The position numbers and the translations under genes were made by a program. 64,000 nucleotides of DNA from Takifugu bimaculatus (lineage: Eukaryota; Chordata; Actinopteri; Tetraodontiformes; Tetraodontidae): assembly GCA_004026145.2 (NCBI GenBank), contig SWLE01000637.1, positions 1-64,000 of the forward strand, written 5' to 3'. Positions within the stretch are counted from its first letter, which is position 1; each line of letters opens with the position of its first letter. The notes under the pieces were generated by a model. It ran no database searches. It was not told where the DNA came from and saw nothing but the letters and a program-made list of their open reading frames with translations. Shown piece by piece: positions 21,936 to 33,411 of the stretch.

Positions 21936-22862
21936 TTAGAATAAACCTTTTTTCCCAAATAGCTTCTTTAGCCGTTTAGAGATTTCTTTCATTTTAAGTC
22001 CATATACGATGGGGTTAAAGAGGGGATGGTACATTATGATCTGTAAGGTTATCAGAAAATGTACAGTTTTGGGAACAACAGTATTCAGTCGCAGCAGAAG
22101 TACATCATATACACTTAAACAGGAAAAGTTGATGAGAATCATCAGATGTGGTAAACAGGTCTGTGCAGCTTTCTTCCTCACCTCTTTACTGCTCTGGTAG
22201 GAGATGAGGAGGATCCTGGCGTAGGAGAACAGGATGAACATCACAGGCACAATCAAAAGGTTCACAAGGACCATCAAACCATAGATGTTGAAGGTTTGTG
22301 ACCGCTGACAGTGAAGGTTAAACATGGTGCTGTTACAAATGATACCTTTAAAGATGAAGTTACACAGTTTTCTGTTTGCATTCATTATAGCTGGAACAGC
22401 AACCTGAGCGGTCGGAGCAATCCAAGCTAAGAGCAGAAAAATAGTGACTGTTCTTCTCCTCATGATGGCTGAATATTGCAGAGGTTTGCATATGGCCAGG
22501 TACCTGTCGTAGGCCATAACGGCCAACAGTAAAAACTCTGATCCACCCAATGAGTAAAACATGAACCACTGGAAGAGACAGACTGAATATGTGATGGTTT
22601 GTTCCTCTGATAAGAAGTCGATCAGTAGTTTTGGGTAGATGGCAGTGCTGTAAAGAACAGAGTTGATCAACAAGGCTGCAATCAGAACGTACATGGGTTC
22701 ATGAAGGTTCCGGTGAAAACAGATCAGAAACACAATAGTAGAATTGCTGCAGATGATCAGAATATATGCTGTTAACATAATCACAAAGTACAGATATCTG
22801 TATTTCTGCAGTTCCACATAACCCTCAATAGTGATATATGTGACATTTGCTCTATTGTCCAT
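21936..22862 (-). CDS. Olfactory receptor, class A GPCR (unit 2)
   Basis: An intact 308-codon paralogue of receptor 1 with all family motifs: LHEPMYV, C95, MAYDRYLAICK, SYARIL, KAAQTCLPHL, NPIVYGLK. Differences from receptor 1 are few and cluster in TM4, extracellular loop 2 and TM5: L155A, V180M, Y181F, Y184H, E189Q and V202L. Q297R lies in the C-tail. It shares G106 and L122 with receptor 1 against receptors 3 and 4. These positions lie in the part of odorant receptors that usually shapes the ligand pocket, so ligand specificity may differ. Its upstream flank is truncated compared with the others, so expression may differ too; this is inference. Confidence 0.95.
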   Translation of the reverse strand: MDNRANVTYITIEGYVELQKYRYLYFVIMLTAYILIICSNSTIVFLICFHRNLHEPMYVLIAALLINSVLYSTAIYPKLLIDFLSEEQTITYSVCLFQWFMFYSLGGSEFLLLAVMAYDRYLAICKPLQYSAIMRRRTVTIFLLLAWIAPTAQVAVPAIMNANRKLCNFIFKGIICNSTMFNLHCQRSQTFNIYGLMVLVNLLIVPVMFILFSYARILLISYQSSKEVRKKAAQTCLPHLMILINFSCLSVYDVLLLRLNTVVPKTVHFLITLQIIMYHPLFNPIVYGLKMKEISKRLKKLFGKKGLF

Positions 22863-23311
22863 GTTGAGAAGAAAGCAGAAACCTGGACCTTGAAGACAGC
22901 ATTAATGATAGGTAGACGCTTTCGTCTCAGTCATTCACTGGTTCTTCAAATTAATAAAACCACAAATGAGTGGTTTGACTGTGCAGGCTGTTTTTATCAG
23001 CCTGTGTCATTCTCTGTGGATCTCATTAAGCTGTTTACAGCTTCTTCTCACTGTGTCCATCAGACTTGAGACCTGAACTCAACTTGACCTCTTTCTCATT
23101 TTCTTTTCCTCATTTGTCCACCACCACCACATTTTCCAGCTGGTTCACCATCATCGGTGTGTCTGTCTCTCTGTCTGTCTCTGATAGTCTCAGAGGCATT
23201 TCCTTTTTGGACTTTGGACTTCCAGTCTAAACTCAGTACAGATGCTCCTGTCTGTCATGCCTTGTTATGGTATTCCATGTATACTGCCGGCATGTTAGCA
23301 TCATGACTGCT
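22863..23311. other. Truncated 5' flank of olfactory receptor 2
   Basis: Only part of the conserved upstream block is kept. The segment that matches 7970-8205 of unit 1 is deleted near 23095, and everything after gttagcatcatga is replaced by Rex3 at 23312. Confidence 0.6.
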
Positions 23312-24487
23312 TTTGTTATTCACCCAACGTTGATGGCCATAGGTGAGGATTGGGACGTAGATCGACCGGTAAATTGAGACTGGGCGGCTCTTATCAAGGG
23401 ACCATCCACCCCATACTCCCGGAGCACCCCCACAGGATGCTCCTGGGGACCCAGTCATAAGCCTTTTCCAAGTCCACAAAGCACATTTGGACTGGTTGGG
23501 CAAACTCTCAACTCCCCTCAAGTACCCCAGCAAAGGTAAAGAGCTGATCTGTGGTTCCACGACCAGGGCGAAACCTGCATTGTTCCTCCTCGATCAGAGG
23601 TTCGACTCTCAGTCTAATCCTCTTTTCCAGCACCCTGGCATAGAATTTCCAAGGGAAGCTGAGGAGTGTGATCTCACTGGGGTTCGAACACACCCTCTGG
23701 TCCCCACTGTTGAAAATAAGGACCACCACCCCGGTCTGCCAGTCCAAGAGCACTGCCCCTGATGTCCACGCAATGTTGTAGAGGCGTGTCAACCAGGACA
23801 GCCCTACAACATCCTGAACCTGAGACAACAGCAACTCCCCACGCACACCTAACACGGTGTGGGCGAGTTGCCGCCTGCCGCCCCTAAGGCGCGGACATTT
23901 TGACAGAATCTTCTCGGGTACGGGTATTACCACCACGACCACCACCAGCGGCCTTGCAGCCACAGCTCGTGACAGCCACCTTGACAATGGCGGAGCGGAA
24001 CATGGCCCTTTCAGACTCAATGTCCCCTACTGCCCTCGGAACACGATTGAAGCTCTGTCGGAGGTGAGAGTTGAAGACCAGCCTGACGGGTTCCTCCACC
24101 AAGCTTTCCCAACAGACCCTCACTAAGCGTTTGGGCCTGCCAGGTTCGCGCGGCGCCCCTCCCCCCACCTGATCTAACTCACCACCAGGTAGTGATCAGT
24201 TGACAGCTCTGCTCCGAATGTCCAAAACATATGGCCGCAGATCAGCTTGCCATCGAGCCCCTGGCCCCGGCTCCAGGATGGGGCCCCAGTAACCCTCCGG
24301 TACGTGACTTCCCTTGTGCATGTACCATGTTGGGTCTTATGAACCATTCTTTGTCTGACCCTTCACCTAGGACCAATCTGCCTTGGGAGACCCTAACAGG
24401 AGCAAACTGCCCTGGGCAGCATAGCTTCCAGGCTCATTAGGATATGCAAACTACTCCACCATGATAAGGTGATGGTTCACAGAGGAG
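23312..24487 (-). mobile_element. Rex3 LINE with internal deletions, keeps its 5' end (unit 2)
   Basis: Minus-strand pieces in order are 5' leader sequence (24240-24487), endonuclease/connector (23884-24168), then RT start (23508-24020, IRLRVEPLIEEEQCRFRPGRG). A short C-terminal scrap follows (YRSIYVPILTYGHQRW, 23330-23380). Large internal parts, including most of the endonuclease and the FADD motif, are gone. The 5' end meets cagtctaaatactg at 24484, the same host sequence that is uninterrupted in unit 3 near 37706. Confidence 0.82.
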
Positions 24488-25496
24488 CAGTCTAAATACT
24501 GTTGCACTTATTTCTTCTTCTGGAGATGAACAATGGACCCAAATGGGCCAGACTTGAGCACGGTGCGTTCAGATTTCCCTGCATTAATGATTCAAATCTT
24601 GATAATGAATCAGGTTTTGAGAGTCCTGAGATTTTCTTTCAATAAACTTTAGCTACCAATTAAGCTCCTATGAGTCTGTTGGAAAGGTGCTGTCAAGAGG
24701 GCATCCCAGTAAGCGGACTCACCAGAAACACCCCAGACTCAAATAATTAGATTTCACTCCAGTCAATGAATCAGTACAATAAGTTAAAGGTTTCAATGTT
24801 TCAATGAACCCCCCAGCTCCCCCATATGTTTCAATAAACCCTCTGGTGTTTGTTACAATGGTGATAATGATAAAACATGCTTAAGATATTTTGGTTAATG
24901 TGATTCATTTGTAAATCTTATAGATTTGTAGTATTTTTTAATATTTGTTTTAAACATTATCCAAGAGTGTCGATGTTCTTGTATCTTTTTTTACTGGCAA
25001 TAGTGCAGAGGGACTACTTCAGTCCAGCAGGACAGTTCACAGCCGCTCATTAGCAGTGTTGATGTTTGGATCACTATCCAGGAGATCCTCTGAGGCTGAC
25101 CCACTGTGGCCATCAGGCCATTATTTTCCCACACTGAGTGTGGTCGAGTCTCCATCCTGAGACTCCGCCCACCACAAGGAGTTGGGCACATGGGAGTAAT
25201 CAGAATAGCTCACTAATGACACAATAACACTTTACATCATTTAACAGATTAGTGTTTTGGATGTGTCAGTATCATGTTACTTTAGTTGGTAGCCAGAAAC
25301 TTCTTGTTATGATAAATCCAACATGGTTCTGAAAGTCAGAGAATTTTCTTTTGGAGTTATAATCTGATCCATCTCCAGTAAAATTAAACAAATGTGTCTC
25401 ATTTGCTAAAGATTGATTTTGTGCATCCACTTTATGACAAATAATGTTGCAGGATGTGTAGTTTATAGATTGTGAACAGATGACTACAAAACACAT
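24488..25496. other. Non-coding flank with preserved hAT empty site
   Basis: The first 230 bp match unit 3 (37705-37929). The motif cagtaagc at 24707-24714 is the point where unit 3 carries a hAT element. From 24715 to 25496 the sequence is AT-rich and unique in the window. I see no gene, and the short frames at 24991-25191 and 25272-25496 have no supporting features. Confidence 0.55.
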
Positions 25497-26076
25497 TCTG
25501 ATGCAGCCTTACTGGGATCTGAATCATTGTTATGCTGACGACACTCAGCTTTATTTATCCATGAAACCAGAGGAGACAGAGCAGTTAGTGAAGCTCCAGA
25601 CCTGTCTTAAAGACATAAAGTCCTGGATGTCTTCAAATGTCCTCTTCCTTAACTCAGGAAAAACTGAGGTCATGGTGTTTGGTCCTGAACCTCTCAGGGA
25701 TAGATTAGATCACATGATCACTCCAGATGGTACCTCATTAACATCTAGTCTCTCTGTGAGGAATCTAGGAGTAACTTTTGATCAAAATCTCTCCTTCAAC
25801 TCACACATTAAAACAGTCTCTAGAAGTGCCTTTTTTCACCTGAGAAACATCTCAAAGATCAGGAGGTTACTGACCCACCATGATGCTGAAAAGTTAGTCC
25901 AGCATTTGACTATTGTAATTCTTTATTATCAGGGTGTCCAAACAACTCTTTAAGAAGCCTCCAGCTGATCCAAAATGCTGCAGCCAGAGTTCTGACAGGT
26001 ATTGACCACAGCGATCACATGACTCCTGTACTGGCATCTGACCTGCTCACTCCAGGACGGATGGAACAGACACCGC
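25497..26076 (+). mobile_element. LINE reverse transcriptase fragment, Jockey/L2-like
   Basis: The open frame at 25480-25953 contains CYADDTQLYLSMKPEE (YADD active site), SSNVLFLNSGKTEVMVFGP and SVRNLGVTFDQNLSFNSHI, then NISKIRRLLTHHDAEKLVQ. After a frameshift SLQLIQNAAARVLTGI follows near 25960. Both ends are truncated. It differs from the L2-type copies in the duplicated units and is a separate family. Confidence 0.82.
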
Positions 26077-28100
26077 CTCCCCCAACCGCGGAGGCATCAA
26101 GGGCAGTCCCTCCGCCGGTTACCGGAACCCCATATGCCTATCCTGAAGCGGTATTCTGGTGAGGCTGGCGCGTGTGCCAGTTTTTTGTTTCGGTGCTCCT
26201 TAATGTTCGACCTCAAGCTCCTCACCTACCCCAGCAACAGGGTGAAGATCATGTTTGTGGTTAATTTCCTGTCTGCGGGAGCGGTGCAGTGGACCTTGGT
26301 GGTCCTGGAGAACCGGATACCTGCTTCCTCCAGCTTTTCAGCCTTCATGGTCGAGCTGAAGTGGGTGTTCGACCATTCAGTCCAGAGCGACGAGGCGGCC
26401 TGCCAGATCCTGTCCCTGCATCAGGGCTCCAGCTTAGTTGTGGATTATTCCATTCGGTTCTGCATCCTCGCGGCCAGGAGCAGCCTGAACGACACGGCTC
26501 TTTGAGGGTTTTAGCCGTGTGGGAGGAATCTGGGGATTTTGAGGCACTCATCAGCCTGGCGACTCGGTTGGACAACTGGTTACGGGAGAGACGCCGGAAG
26601 AAGGTGAGCAACCACTCGGTGAAGAGCTCGGGGAGTTCCTCCAGGCAGAGTGGAGCTCCCATGGAACCGTCAACCCCAGTTCCTGTTCCACTTCAGGAGG
26701 CCCTCACTGACGAACCAATGCAGCTGGGGCGGACCCGATTCACCCACACTGAGTGGAAGCGCTGGGTGTATGGCCACGCAGGCCACTACCTAGCCGATTG
26801 CCTGGTGCGGCCAAAAGATTAAGCTTGTCAACACCAGCAGGAGTGTTGGCGAGTGGCTCCTCGTCCTGCTCTCAACCTGGCGGGCTTAACCCTGCCAGGC
26901 ATGCTACCCTGGGGGCAGGAGGCCGTCTTGGCGGCCTACTTCCTGGATTCGGGCACAGATGACAACATTTTCAGCCAGGACCTGGCCAGACAGGTTTGCA
27001 TCCCCGTCGAGACTCTGACTGAGCCAAAGACTATCCTGGGCTTCAACAGAGAGGTCCTCGCAAGGATCACACACCGGACACAGACGATCACTCTCGTTGT
27101 CTCCGGGAACCATCGGGAACAGGTTCGCATGTTCCTCATCCAGGGGTTTTCGACTGTGCCATCAATCTCCTCCCTGGGGCCATCTTGCCGTTGAACCGCC
27201 TGTATAACCTCACTAGGGCATAGCAAGAGGCTATGGAGAGATACAGTCTCTGGCGTCCAGGTTGATTTGGCCCTAGGTAGGTAGGGGCCAGCTTTTTCTT
27301 CATCCAGAAGAAGGATGGTTCAATGCGGCCCTGCATCGATTACCGGGCCCTCAACAAGATTACCATGAGGAATAAATATCCGCTGCCCCTCCTTGATGCA
27401 TCATTTGCTCCACTCCACAGGGCCTGGATCTTCTGCAAGCTCGACCTCCTCAAGGCCTACCAGCTGGTGCAGATCTGGAAGAGGGACGAATGGAAGATGG
27501 CCTTCAATACCTCGTTGGGGCACTTTGAATACAGGGTCATGCCTTTCGGACTTACCAACGCTCCCACCGTCTTCCAGTTGCTTGTTAATGACGTCCTCCG
27601 GGATGTACTGAACACGTTCCTGTTCGTCTATCTGGACGACATCCTGATTTTCTCGGAGATAAGACAGGAACATGTCCAGCATGTCCGCCTCGTCCTCCAG
27701 TGGCTCCTAGAAAACCAGCTTTTCGTGAAAGCAGAGAAGTGTGAGTTCCATACCTCCACCATCTCCTTCCTGGGATTTGCTGTGGGACAGGGACAGCTCT
27801 CCCTGGATCCGGCCAAAGTGAGGGCAGTGATGGAGTGGCTGACTCCCTCCTTCCATGAGCAGCTGCAGTAGTTCCTGGACTTTGCCAATTTTTACCGTGG
27901 CTTCATCCGGGACTACAGCAAGGTGGCTGTCCCTCTCTCCAAGCTCACCTCAACTCTACAGACCTTTCGCTGGACACCTGAGTCTAAAGTTGCCTTCAGT
28001 CGGTTGAAGGGCCTGTTCTCGTCAGCGTCAATCCTTGCGCACCCTGATCCCAGCCAGCAGTTCGTGGTGGACACGAACATGGGAGTTGGGGCCGTCCTGG
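26077..28100 (+). pseudogene. Second, older sushi-like chromovirus gag-pol copy
   Basis: Gag (26134-26505) has KRYSGEAGACASFLF and SLHQGSSLVVDYSIRFCILA, and continues frameshifted at 26510-26822 to a knuckle remnant (VYGHAGHYLADC). The protease remnant is LDSGTDDNIFSQ (26943). RT is nearly complete (27323-27871): CIDYRALNKITMRNKYPLPLLD, KLDLLKAYQLVQI, FGLTNAPTVFQ and VYLDDILIFSE. A TAG after HEQLQ and loss of RNase H follow. At about 28098 it joins, in mid-RNase H, the integrase of the duplicated unit. It is clearly diverged from the 10671 copy, so it is an independent insertion and not part of the duplication. Confidence 0.85.
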
Positions 28101-29018
28101 ACCGGTGAGCTCCTAGTCCAGCACGTGGTGCGCTTCCGAGGGACATGGTGTCTGACCCAGTTTCACAGTTCTGCTCTCAAGTGTGGAAGGCCTTCTGCTC
28201 GGCACTGGGAGCTTCAGCTAGCCTCATGTCGGGGTACCACCTGCAGGCGGAGAGGGCCAACCAGAGCGTGGTGGACGTCCTTAGATGTGTGGCGGCTCGG
28301 AATCCGTCTGCCTGGAGCACCTACCTGTCATGGGTGGAGTATGCCAACAATTCCTTGTTCTCGGTGACCACCGGACTGTCCCCCTTCATGGTGTCCCTGG
28401 GGTACCAGCCTCCGCTGTTCGAGGTCCAGCAGAATAAGCTGGTGGTAACCTCAGTTCAGGCAAACATGCGCTGCTGCAGAAAGGTGTGGAGGCAGATCCA
28501 GCGCTGCACTCCTGTGGTCCCGCAGGCCAACCAGCGCCGGACTCCAGCCCCTTCCTTTCAGTGGGACCAGAAGGTCTGTCTGTCCACGAAGGATCTCTTG
28601 CTTCAGTTCGAGTCCCGAAAGCTGGCCCCGCACTTTGTGGGCCCCTTTGAGGTGGAATGGGTGATGAACCCCGTAGCTGTCCGCCTGAAGGTTCCTCCAG
28701 CGTTCAAGATACACCCCATATTCCACATCTCCAATGTGAAACCAGTCGTGCAGTCGGATCTGAACTCTCCGTCCGATCTTCCACCTCCTCCCCATGTTGT
28801 GGATAGGGTCCTGCCTACATGGTCTGGAGCATCCTGGATGTCCACTGACGAGGACGAGGGTTCCAGTTCCTGGTCGAATGGGAAAGGTACGGCCCAGAGG
28901 AGCAATCTTGGGTTCCCCGCTGATTCATCCTAGATGACAGCCTCCTCCGTCACTTCTACCGCTCCCATGCAGACAAGCCTGGTAGGTCACCTGGAGGCGC
29001 CCGTTGAGAGGGAGGTAA
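28101..29018 (+). pseudogene. pol: Sushi-like chromovirus integrase core and chromodomain (unit 3)
   Basis: The longest intact version of this fragment is 28145-28933, 262 codons. It reads VSDPVSQFCSQVW, GYHLQAERANQSVVD and KIHPIFHISNVKPVV. Compared with unit 2 a deletion near 28510 removes part of the QFSQRSQQ stretch. It continues from 28101 as an exact counterpart of 13515 onward, then meets the LTR. Confidence 0.85.
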
Positions 29019-29478
29019 TGTTGGGGTCCAGGGTTCTGGGTCGCTCGTTGCCTGTTTCTTGCTGCAGGAGGGCGTGGAGGAGCCGATGATTATCCACAGC
29101 TGGCGCTGCGGTTGGACGCGCCTCGCGGCAATTTCTATCAGGACATTCTATTTAATGACGGAGCGCCTGTCTGCCAGCATCGGAGAGTTTACGTACTCCT
29201 CACGGTAAACCTGACTCTTGCTGCTTAATTTTTGAATGAAACACTTTCTACCTTTGCTTCTCACGCGGTTGAAGTCCCCATGCCAACCTACGGACGCGAA
29301 CCACTTGCTGGACCTGTCTCCTGCATTGGCTCAGCGACGGAGCTCCCGGTGCACCCTGGAAGACTGGACGAGAGATTCCCCTGCAGTCCAGGAGGACCTT
29401 TTGTGTTACTTAAAGCTTATTTGGACTCAATTTCCCGTTTTGGATGCTTTCGGGTCCTGTAAAAACCAAATCATAACA
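29019..29478 (+). repeat. 3' LTR of sushi-like chromovirus (unit 3)
   Basis: This LTR is about 460 bp with TGTTGGGGTC and ataaca ends, nearly the same as the unit 1 LTR, including a tatttaatgacgg segment that may be the core promoter. Confidence 0.8.
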
Positions 29479-30396
29479 CGATTCTTCCTATACTGAACTA
29501 AATCCCATCAGTTGACATGGACCAGGCTGCCACAGGACTTTGTGGAGAGGCCGGCACCGTATGCCGCAGCAATACGACGGGATCTGTAAGAGTTGCACTT
29601 GGTGGGTTGGCACACTCTCCTTCAGTATGCTGATGATTTGCTGATTGCCTCTTCTAAGGAAGCATGTCATGTGGACTCTGTTGTTGTTTAAGAGGTTGGC
29701 AGAGCGTGGACATCAAGCTTCTTTGGTGAAACTGCAATATTGTAGCCGAGAGGTCACGTATTTGGGACATGTGTTGTGTAAGGGTGAACATGTTTTATCT
29801 CCAGAGAGGATGCAGCTTTTTTCAAATATGCATTCCCCACAGGACTGAGAAGGAGATGCTTTCTTTCTTAGGCATGACTCGACTATCTTCAATGAATCTG
29901 ACTATGCTGCTGTGGACTCTGTTTTGAGAGCAGCGACGTGACAGGATGCTCCTCCCACAGTGCAATGGACAGATGAAATGCTCAAGGCCTTTGTGGATTT
30001 AAAGAGTGCTTTAACCTCAGCACCAGCTTTATGCCATTGCCCTTCCATCTGTGTGTGACAGAAAAAGAAGGTTTTGCTTCTGGCCTGTTGGTGCAGAAAC
30101 ATGGATCAGAGTATCGTCCTGCAGGCATACTATCCGTCAGGGCTCTTCCCTGTAGTGCTTGGCCTGCCTGGTTGTTTGAGATCTGTAGCTACTGTTGCTA
30201 TTATGATTGAGAAATCAACTCCAGTTGTGCTGGCTCATGACTGTGTTGTACAGATTCCTCATGCTGTGCTGCATATGTTGAACGTAGCTGCTACACAACA
30301 CATGTCACCTGCTTTAAGGTCAGGATGTGAAGCGGTGATTCTGTCCAGTCCACACATCACTCTTGAAGGTCCCCACCTTTGAATTCAGCTACTTTT
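29479..30396 (+). mobile_element. Endogenous retrovirus pol remnant (unit 3)
   Basis: The same decayed fragment as in units 1 and 2, without the MITE. The YADD motif is near 29625 and the RT-connection block at 30074-30382. Stops and shifts are shared with the other units, so decay mostly predates the duplication. Confidence 0.75.
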
Positions 30397-30864
30397 CTCT
30401 CTGTTAGGCACTGTAGACACGAATCATAACCCCCAAATACAGATGTGCATGACTGGTTGAGGTTGGAATAAGGATTTTACTGAAAATTGGTTCAGAACAA
30501 AACCAAGTGGTGCTGGAGACAGACAAACATGGTCGAACTGGAGCAGGCTGGGCGGCGTCCGAAAGGCGATCAGCGGGAGAGACTGACAATCAGTTCAGAA
30601 CTGGAAACAGGAATCGTGAAACAAACTAGCATTCAGAGTTTCAGGAGCCAGGCTGTACCACGGGGGTTAAAAAACAAATTGGTGATGATTGGAAAGTCGA
30701 CCACACCTGCCTAAGGTGTGGGTGATTAGCTGGAGATGATTTTCAGGTGTGCAGGTTGCGCGACGGGAGAGAACCTGGCAGTAGCCCTGCCCAGCCTGGA
30801 AGTAAACAGACAAGGGAAACACAAACAAGAAACAGAAGGGGAGGGGGTATTCCTAACTCTGTTA
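30397..30864 (-). repeat. LTR-like insertion (unit 3)
   Basis: The left direct repeat CTCTCTGTTA (30397-30406) is intact. The right one is shortened to CTCTGTTA (30857-30864) by a small deletion. Otherwise the same element as 2123-2575. Confidence 0.5.
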
Positions 30865-30976
30865 AGTAAATGTTTTTTCAGATGGACTTCATGCAGGTCG
30901 AGCGGCTCATTGCCAATGGGGTCAGGTCATGTCTCTTATGGTTGTTGTGTCATAAAGGTGGTAGCAGTCTGATTCA

Positions 30977-31204
30977 GTCTCTAGGGAATTTCTCCTGGAC
31001 TGCATAGGCAAGTGCCTGCACAGCTCTGCTGAACCTAATGTTGGCCTGACTGTCAAAGATTGGGTGTATCAGGCAGCTGGCCATTCTTTCTGGTGTACCG
31101 TAAATACAGCTTGAATCTTGTGATAGCCATTGTCCATAGACCTGTTCATCAGACATCGTAGCTCAGACACAGCAGCTCTACATTCTTTGAAAACCTCCTT
31201 TCCA
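30977..31204. repeat. Conserved segment U (unit 3)
   Basis: Segment U lies directly after the retroviral spacer, without the L2 block that precedes it in units 1 and 2. This probably shows the older arrangement. Confidence 0.45.
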
Positions 31205-31317
31205 GGTCAGGAGTGTGATCTGGAAAGGCGCGATTGGGAGGAACGGTCTGCCCGATCAGAACCAGATTGGTGTTCAGTTATTGGACTTTTGTGCTAGTCG
31301 CAGTTTGGCCATAACTA
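31205..31317 (+). mobile_element. Rex3 LINE, 5' endonuclease piece (unit 3)
   Basis: The start of the Rex3 endonuclease fragment (gatctggaaaggcgcgatt to gtttggccataacta) is cut by the L2 insertion. The element resumes at 33412. Confidence 0.75.
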
Positions 31318-33411
31318 AGATTAAGATTAAGATGTACTTTATTCATTCCCATAGGGAAATTGAATTGTAGTAGCAACTTATACAAAGTATAGAAACAGAA
31401 TAAATAAATAAATACAAATAAGATTAGAACGTTATAAGCATATATATAGCATATATTATAAGCATATACAGTATATATAAATAAAATATATAAAATACAT
31501 AAAATACAATAAAATTACAACATAAATATTACACAATTATTGTTATTGGCTGGGTTAGGATGAGTTATACAGTTTGATGGCGGACGGCAGGAAGGACTTC
31601 CTGTAGCGTTCCTTAGAGCAGCGAGGCTGCAGGAGTCTGCTGCTGAAGCTGCTCCTCAGTTTGTCCACTGTGTTATGGAGGGGGGGGGGGGACTGTCCAT
31701 GATTGTCCGCAGTTTCAACACCATCCTGTCCCTCACCACCTCGTCTAAGTTTGCAAGTTTAAATCCAACAACAGGCCCTGCCTTTTTATTGAGTTTGTTG
31801 AGTCTGTTGGCATCCTTTGCTTTAATGCCTGCTCCCCAGCACACTGCAGCAAAGAAGATGGTGCTAGCCATGACAGGCTGGTAGAACATGTGGAGCATGT
31901 GCAAACACTGAAGGACCTGAGTCTCCTGAGGAACTAGAGTCTGCTCATGGCCTTCTTGTAGACAGCATCGGTGTTTGTGGACCACTCCAGTTTATTGTCC
32001 AGCTAATCACCCAGGAACCTGTAAGATGGGACTATTTCCACATCTTTCCCACTAATGCAGACTGGGGAGGGTGGGGACTTGCTTTTACTGAAATCCACCA
32101 CCATCTCCTTCGTCCTTAAAACACGTTGAGCTGCAGAAGGTTCTCCCTGCTCCACCTAACACAACTCTCCACAAGGTCCCTGTATTCATCCTCCTGTCCA
32201 TTCTCCACACACCCGACTATGACTGTGTCATCCGAGTACTTCTGGAGGTGACATGTCTCAGAGTGGTACTGGAGATGACATGTCTCAGAGTGGTACTGGA
32301 AGTCAGCTGTGTAGGTGGTGAACAGAAATGGGGACAGCACAGTTCCTTGGGGATCTCCTGTGTTGCTCATCAGGGGGTCGGACACACAGCTCCGCAGTCT
32401 CACAAACTGTGGTCGACTTGTCAGGTAGTCCTGGATCCAAGAAACAAGGGGAGCATCCATCTGCATCTTCTCCAACTTAGTCCTCAGCAGTCTTGCTTGG
32501 ATGGTGTTGAAGGCAGAAGAGAAGTGTTGGATCGCGATACCTTTCGAGTGTAGCTGCCGATCCGCGTGTTCTTTGAATGAAGACTTCGAGAAGTAAAGTA
32601 CCAATTTCAAAATGTATTTTACAATAGAACCAATTCCAGATACAAATATTACAGAGCTCCGGGCCAGTTCATAACCCTAGCAACAACAGAGTTAATTGTC
32701 AGGGCACGAAGTCTGACAACCTAACTATCCCTTGGCCCAGTCTTTTATAGTAGCAGACATGTAAATTCACAATGTTCATGCAATCCAATCCAGATCCCCT
32801 GCTGGGATGTCCTCGTCCTCTTCCTCCAGTCCCATGCGGTGTTGGTAGGGTTCTTCTTTTCCATTGTTTTCCCAGGTAGCCAGATCTCATTCTTCATGCA
32901 AATGTGATCATCAACCCCCCTGATGTCGCATTTACAATGAGTGTTTGACACCCTCTGCCTGACTGGCTCCTGAGATAACAATAGAACAAACAACAATCCT
33001 GCAAATGGAATGTCTCTGCTCTTTATTATATTTACCAATGAGTCTACCCTGCCTGACTTCTAAGAGAAGACAGAAACATATGGTGAAACACATAACAAGA
33101 TAAAGACAATTCTCAACAGAAGTCAAAGAACATGACCCGCACTGTGGTGTTTAGTCTGTCCAAGGAGGAGTAAGCCCTCTGTAGCAGGTATATCACTGCG
33201 TCATCAACCCCCACCTTGGGCTGATAGGCAAACTGCAGAAGGTCCTGAAAGGGGCTCACCAGAGGTCTGAGGTGTGACAGCACCAGCCGCTCCATGACCT
33301 TCATAATGTGGGAGGTCAGTGCTATTGGCCTGTAGTCACTCGGTGCCACAGGATGGGTCTTCTTCGGCACCGGGACCAGGCAGGAGGTCTTCCAAAGCAC
33401 TGGGATCCTCT
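31318..33411 (-). mobile_element. L2/CR1-group LINE inserted in Rex3 (unit 3), split by a solo LTR
   Basis: The L2 3' end has an (AAGATT)n-type tail (31318-31335) and the typical tactttattcattccc terminus. RT sequence on the minus strand runs through 31656-31985, 32116-32524 and, after the solo LTR, 33119-33411. Upstream motifs visible there are VPVPKKTHPVAPSDYRPIAL and KVMERLVLSHLRPL. A 30-bp direct duplication (near 32240-32300) repeats YHSETCHLQ. The 5' end is truncated at about 33411. Confidence 0.85.
32521..33122 (-). repeat. Solo LTR with GAAG target duplication (LTR 32525-33118)
   Basis: This 594-bp insertion in the L2 LINE has TGTTGGATCG...CTCAACA ends and GAAG at 32521-32524 and 33119-33122. 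The uninterrupted site (agaagagaagtcaaag) is present in units 1, 2 and 4. On the minus strand a CTATAAAAGACTGGG box lies at about 32740-32750, so the LTR reads leftward. It is unrelated to the other LTRs here. Confidence 0.82.

Noticed and set aside
25272..25496. 74-codon minus-strand frame in the unique region of unit 2
   Set aside because: AT-rich, no recognisable motif, no homologous copy in the window to test conservation.
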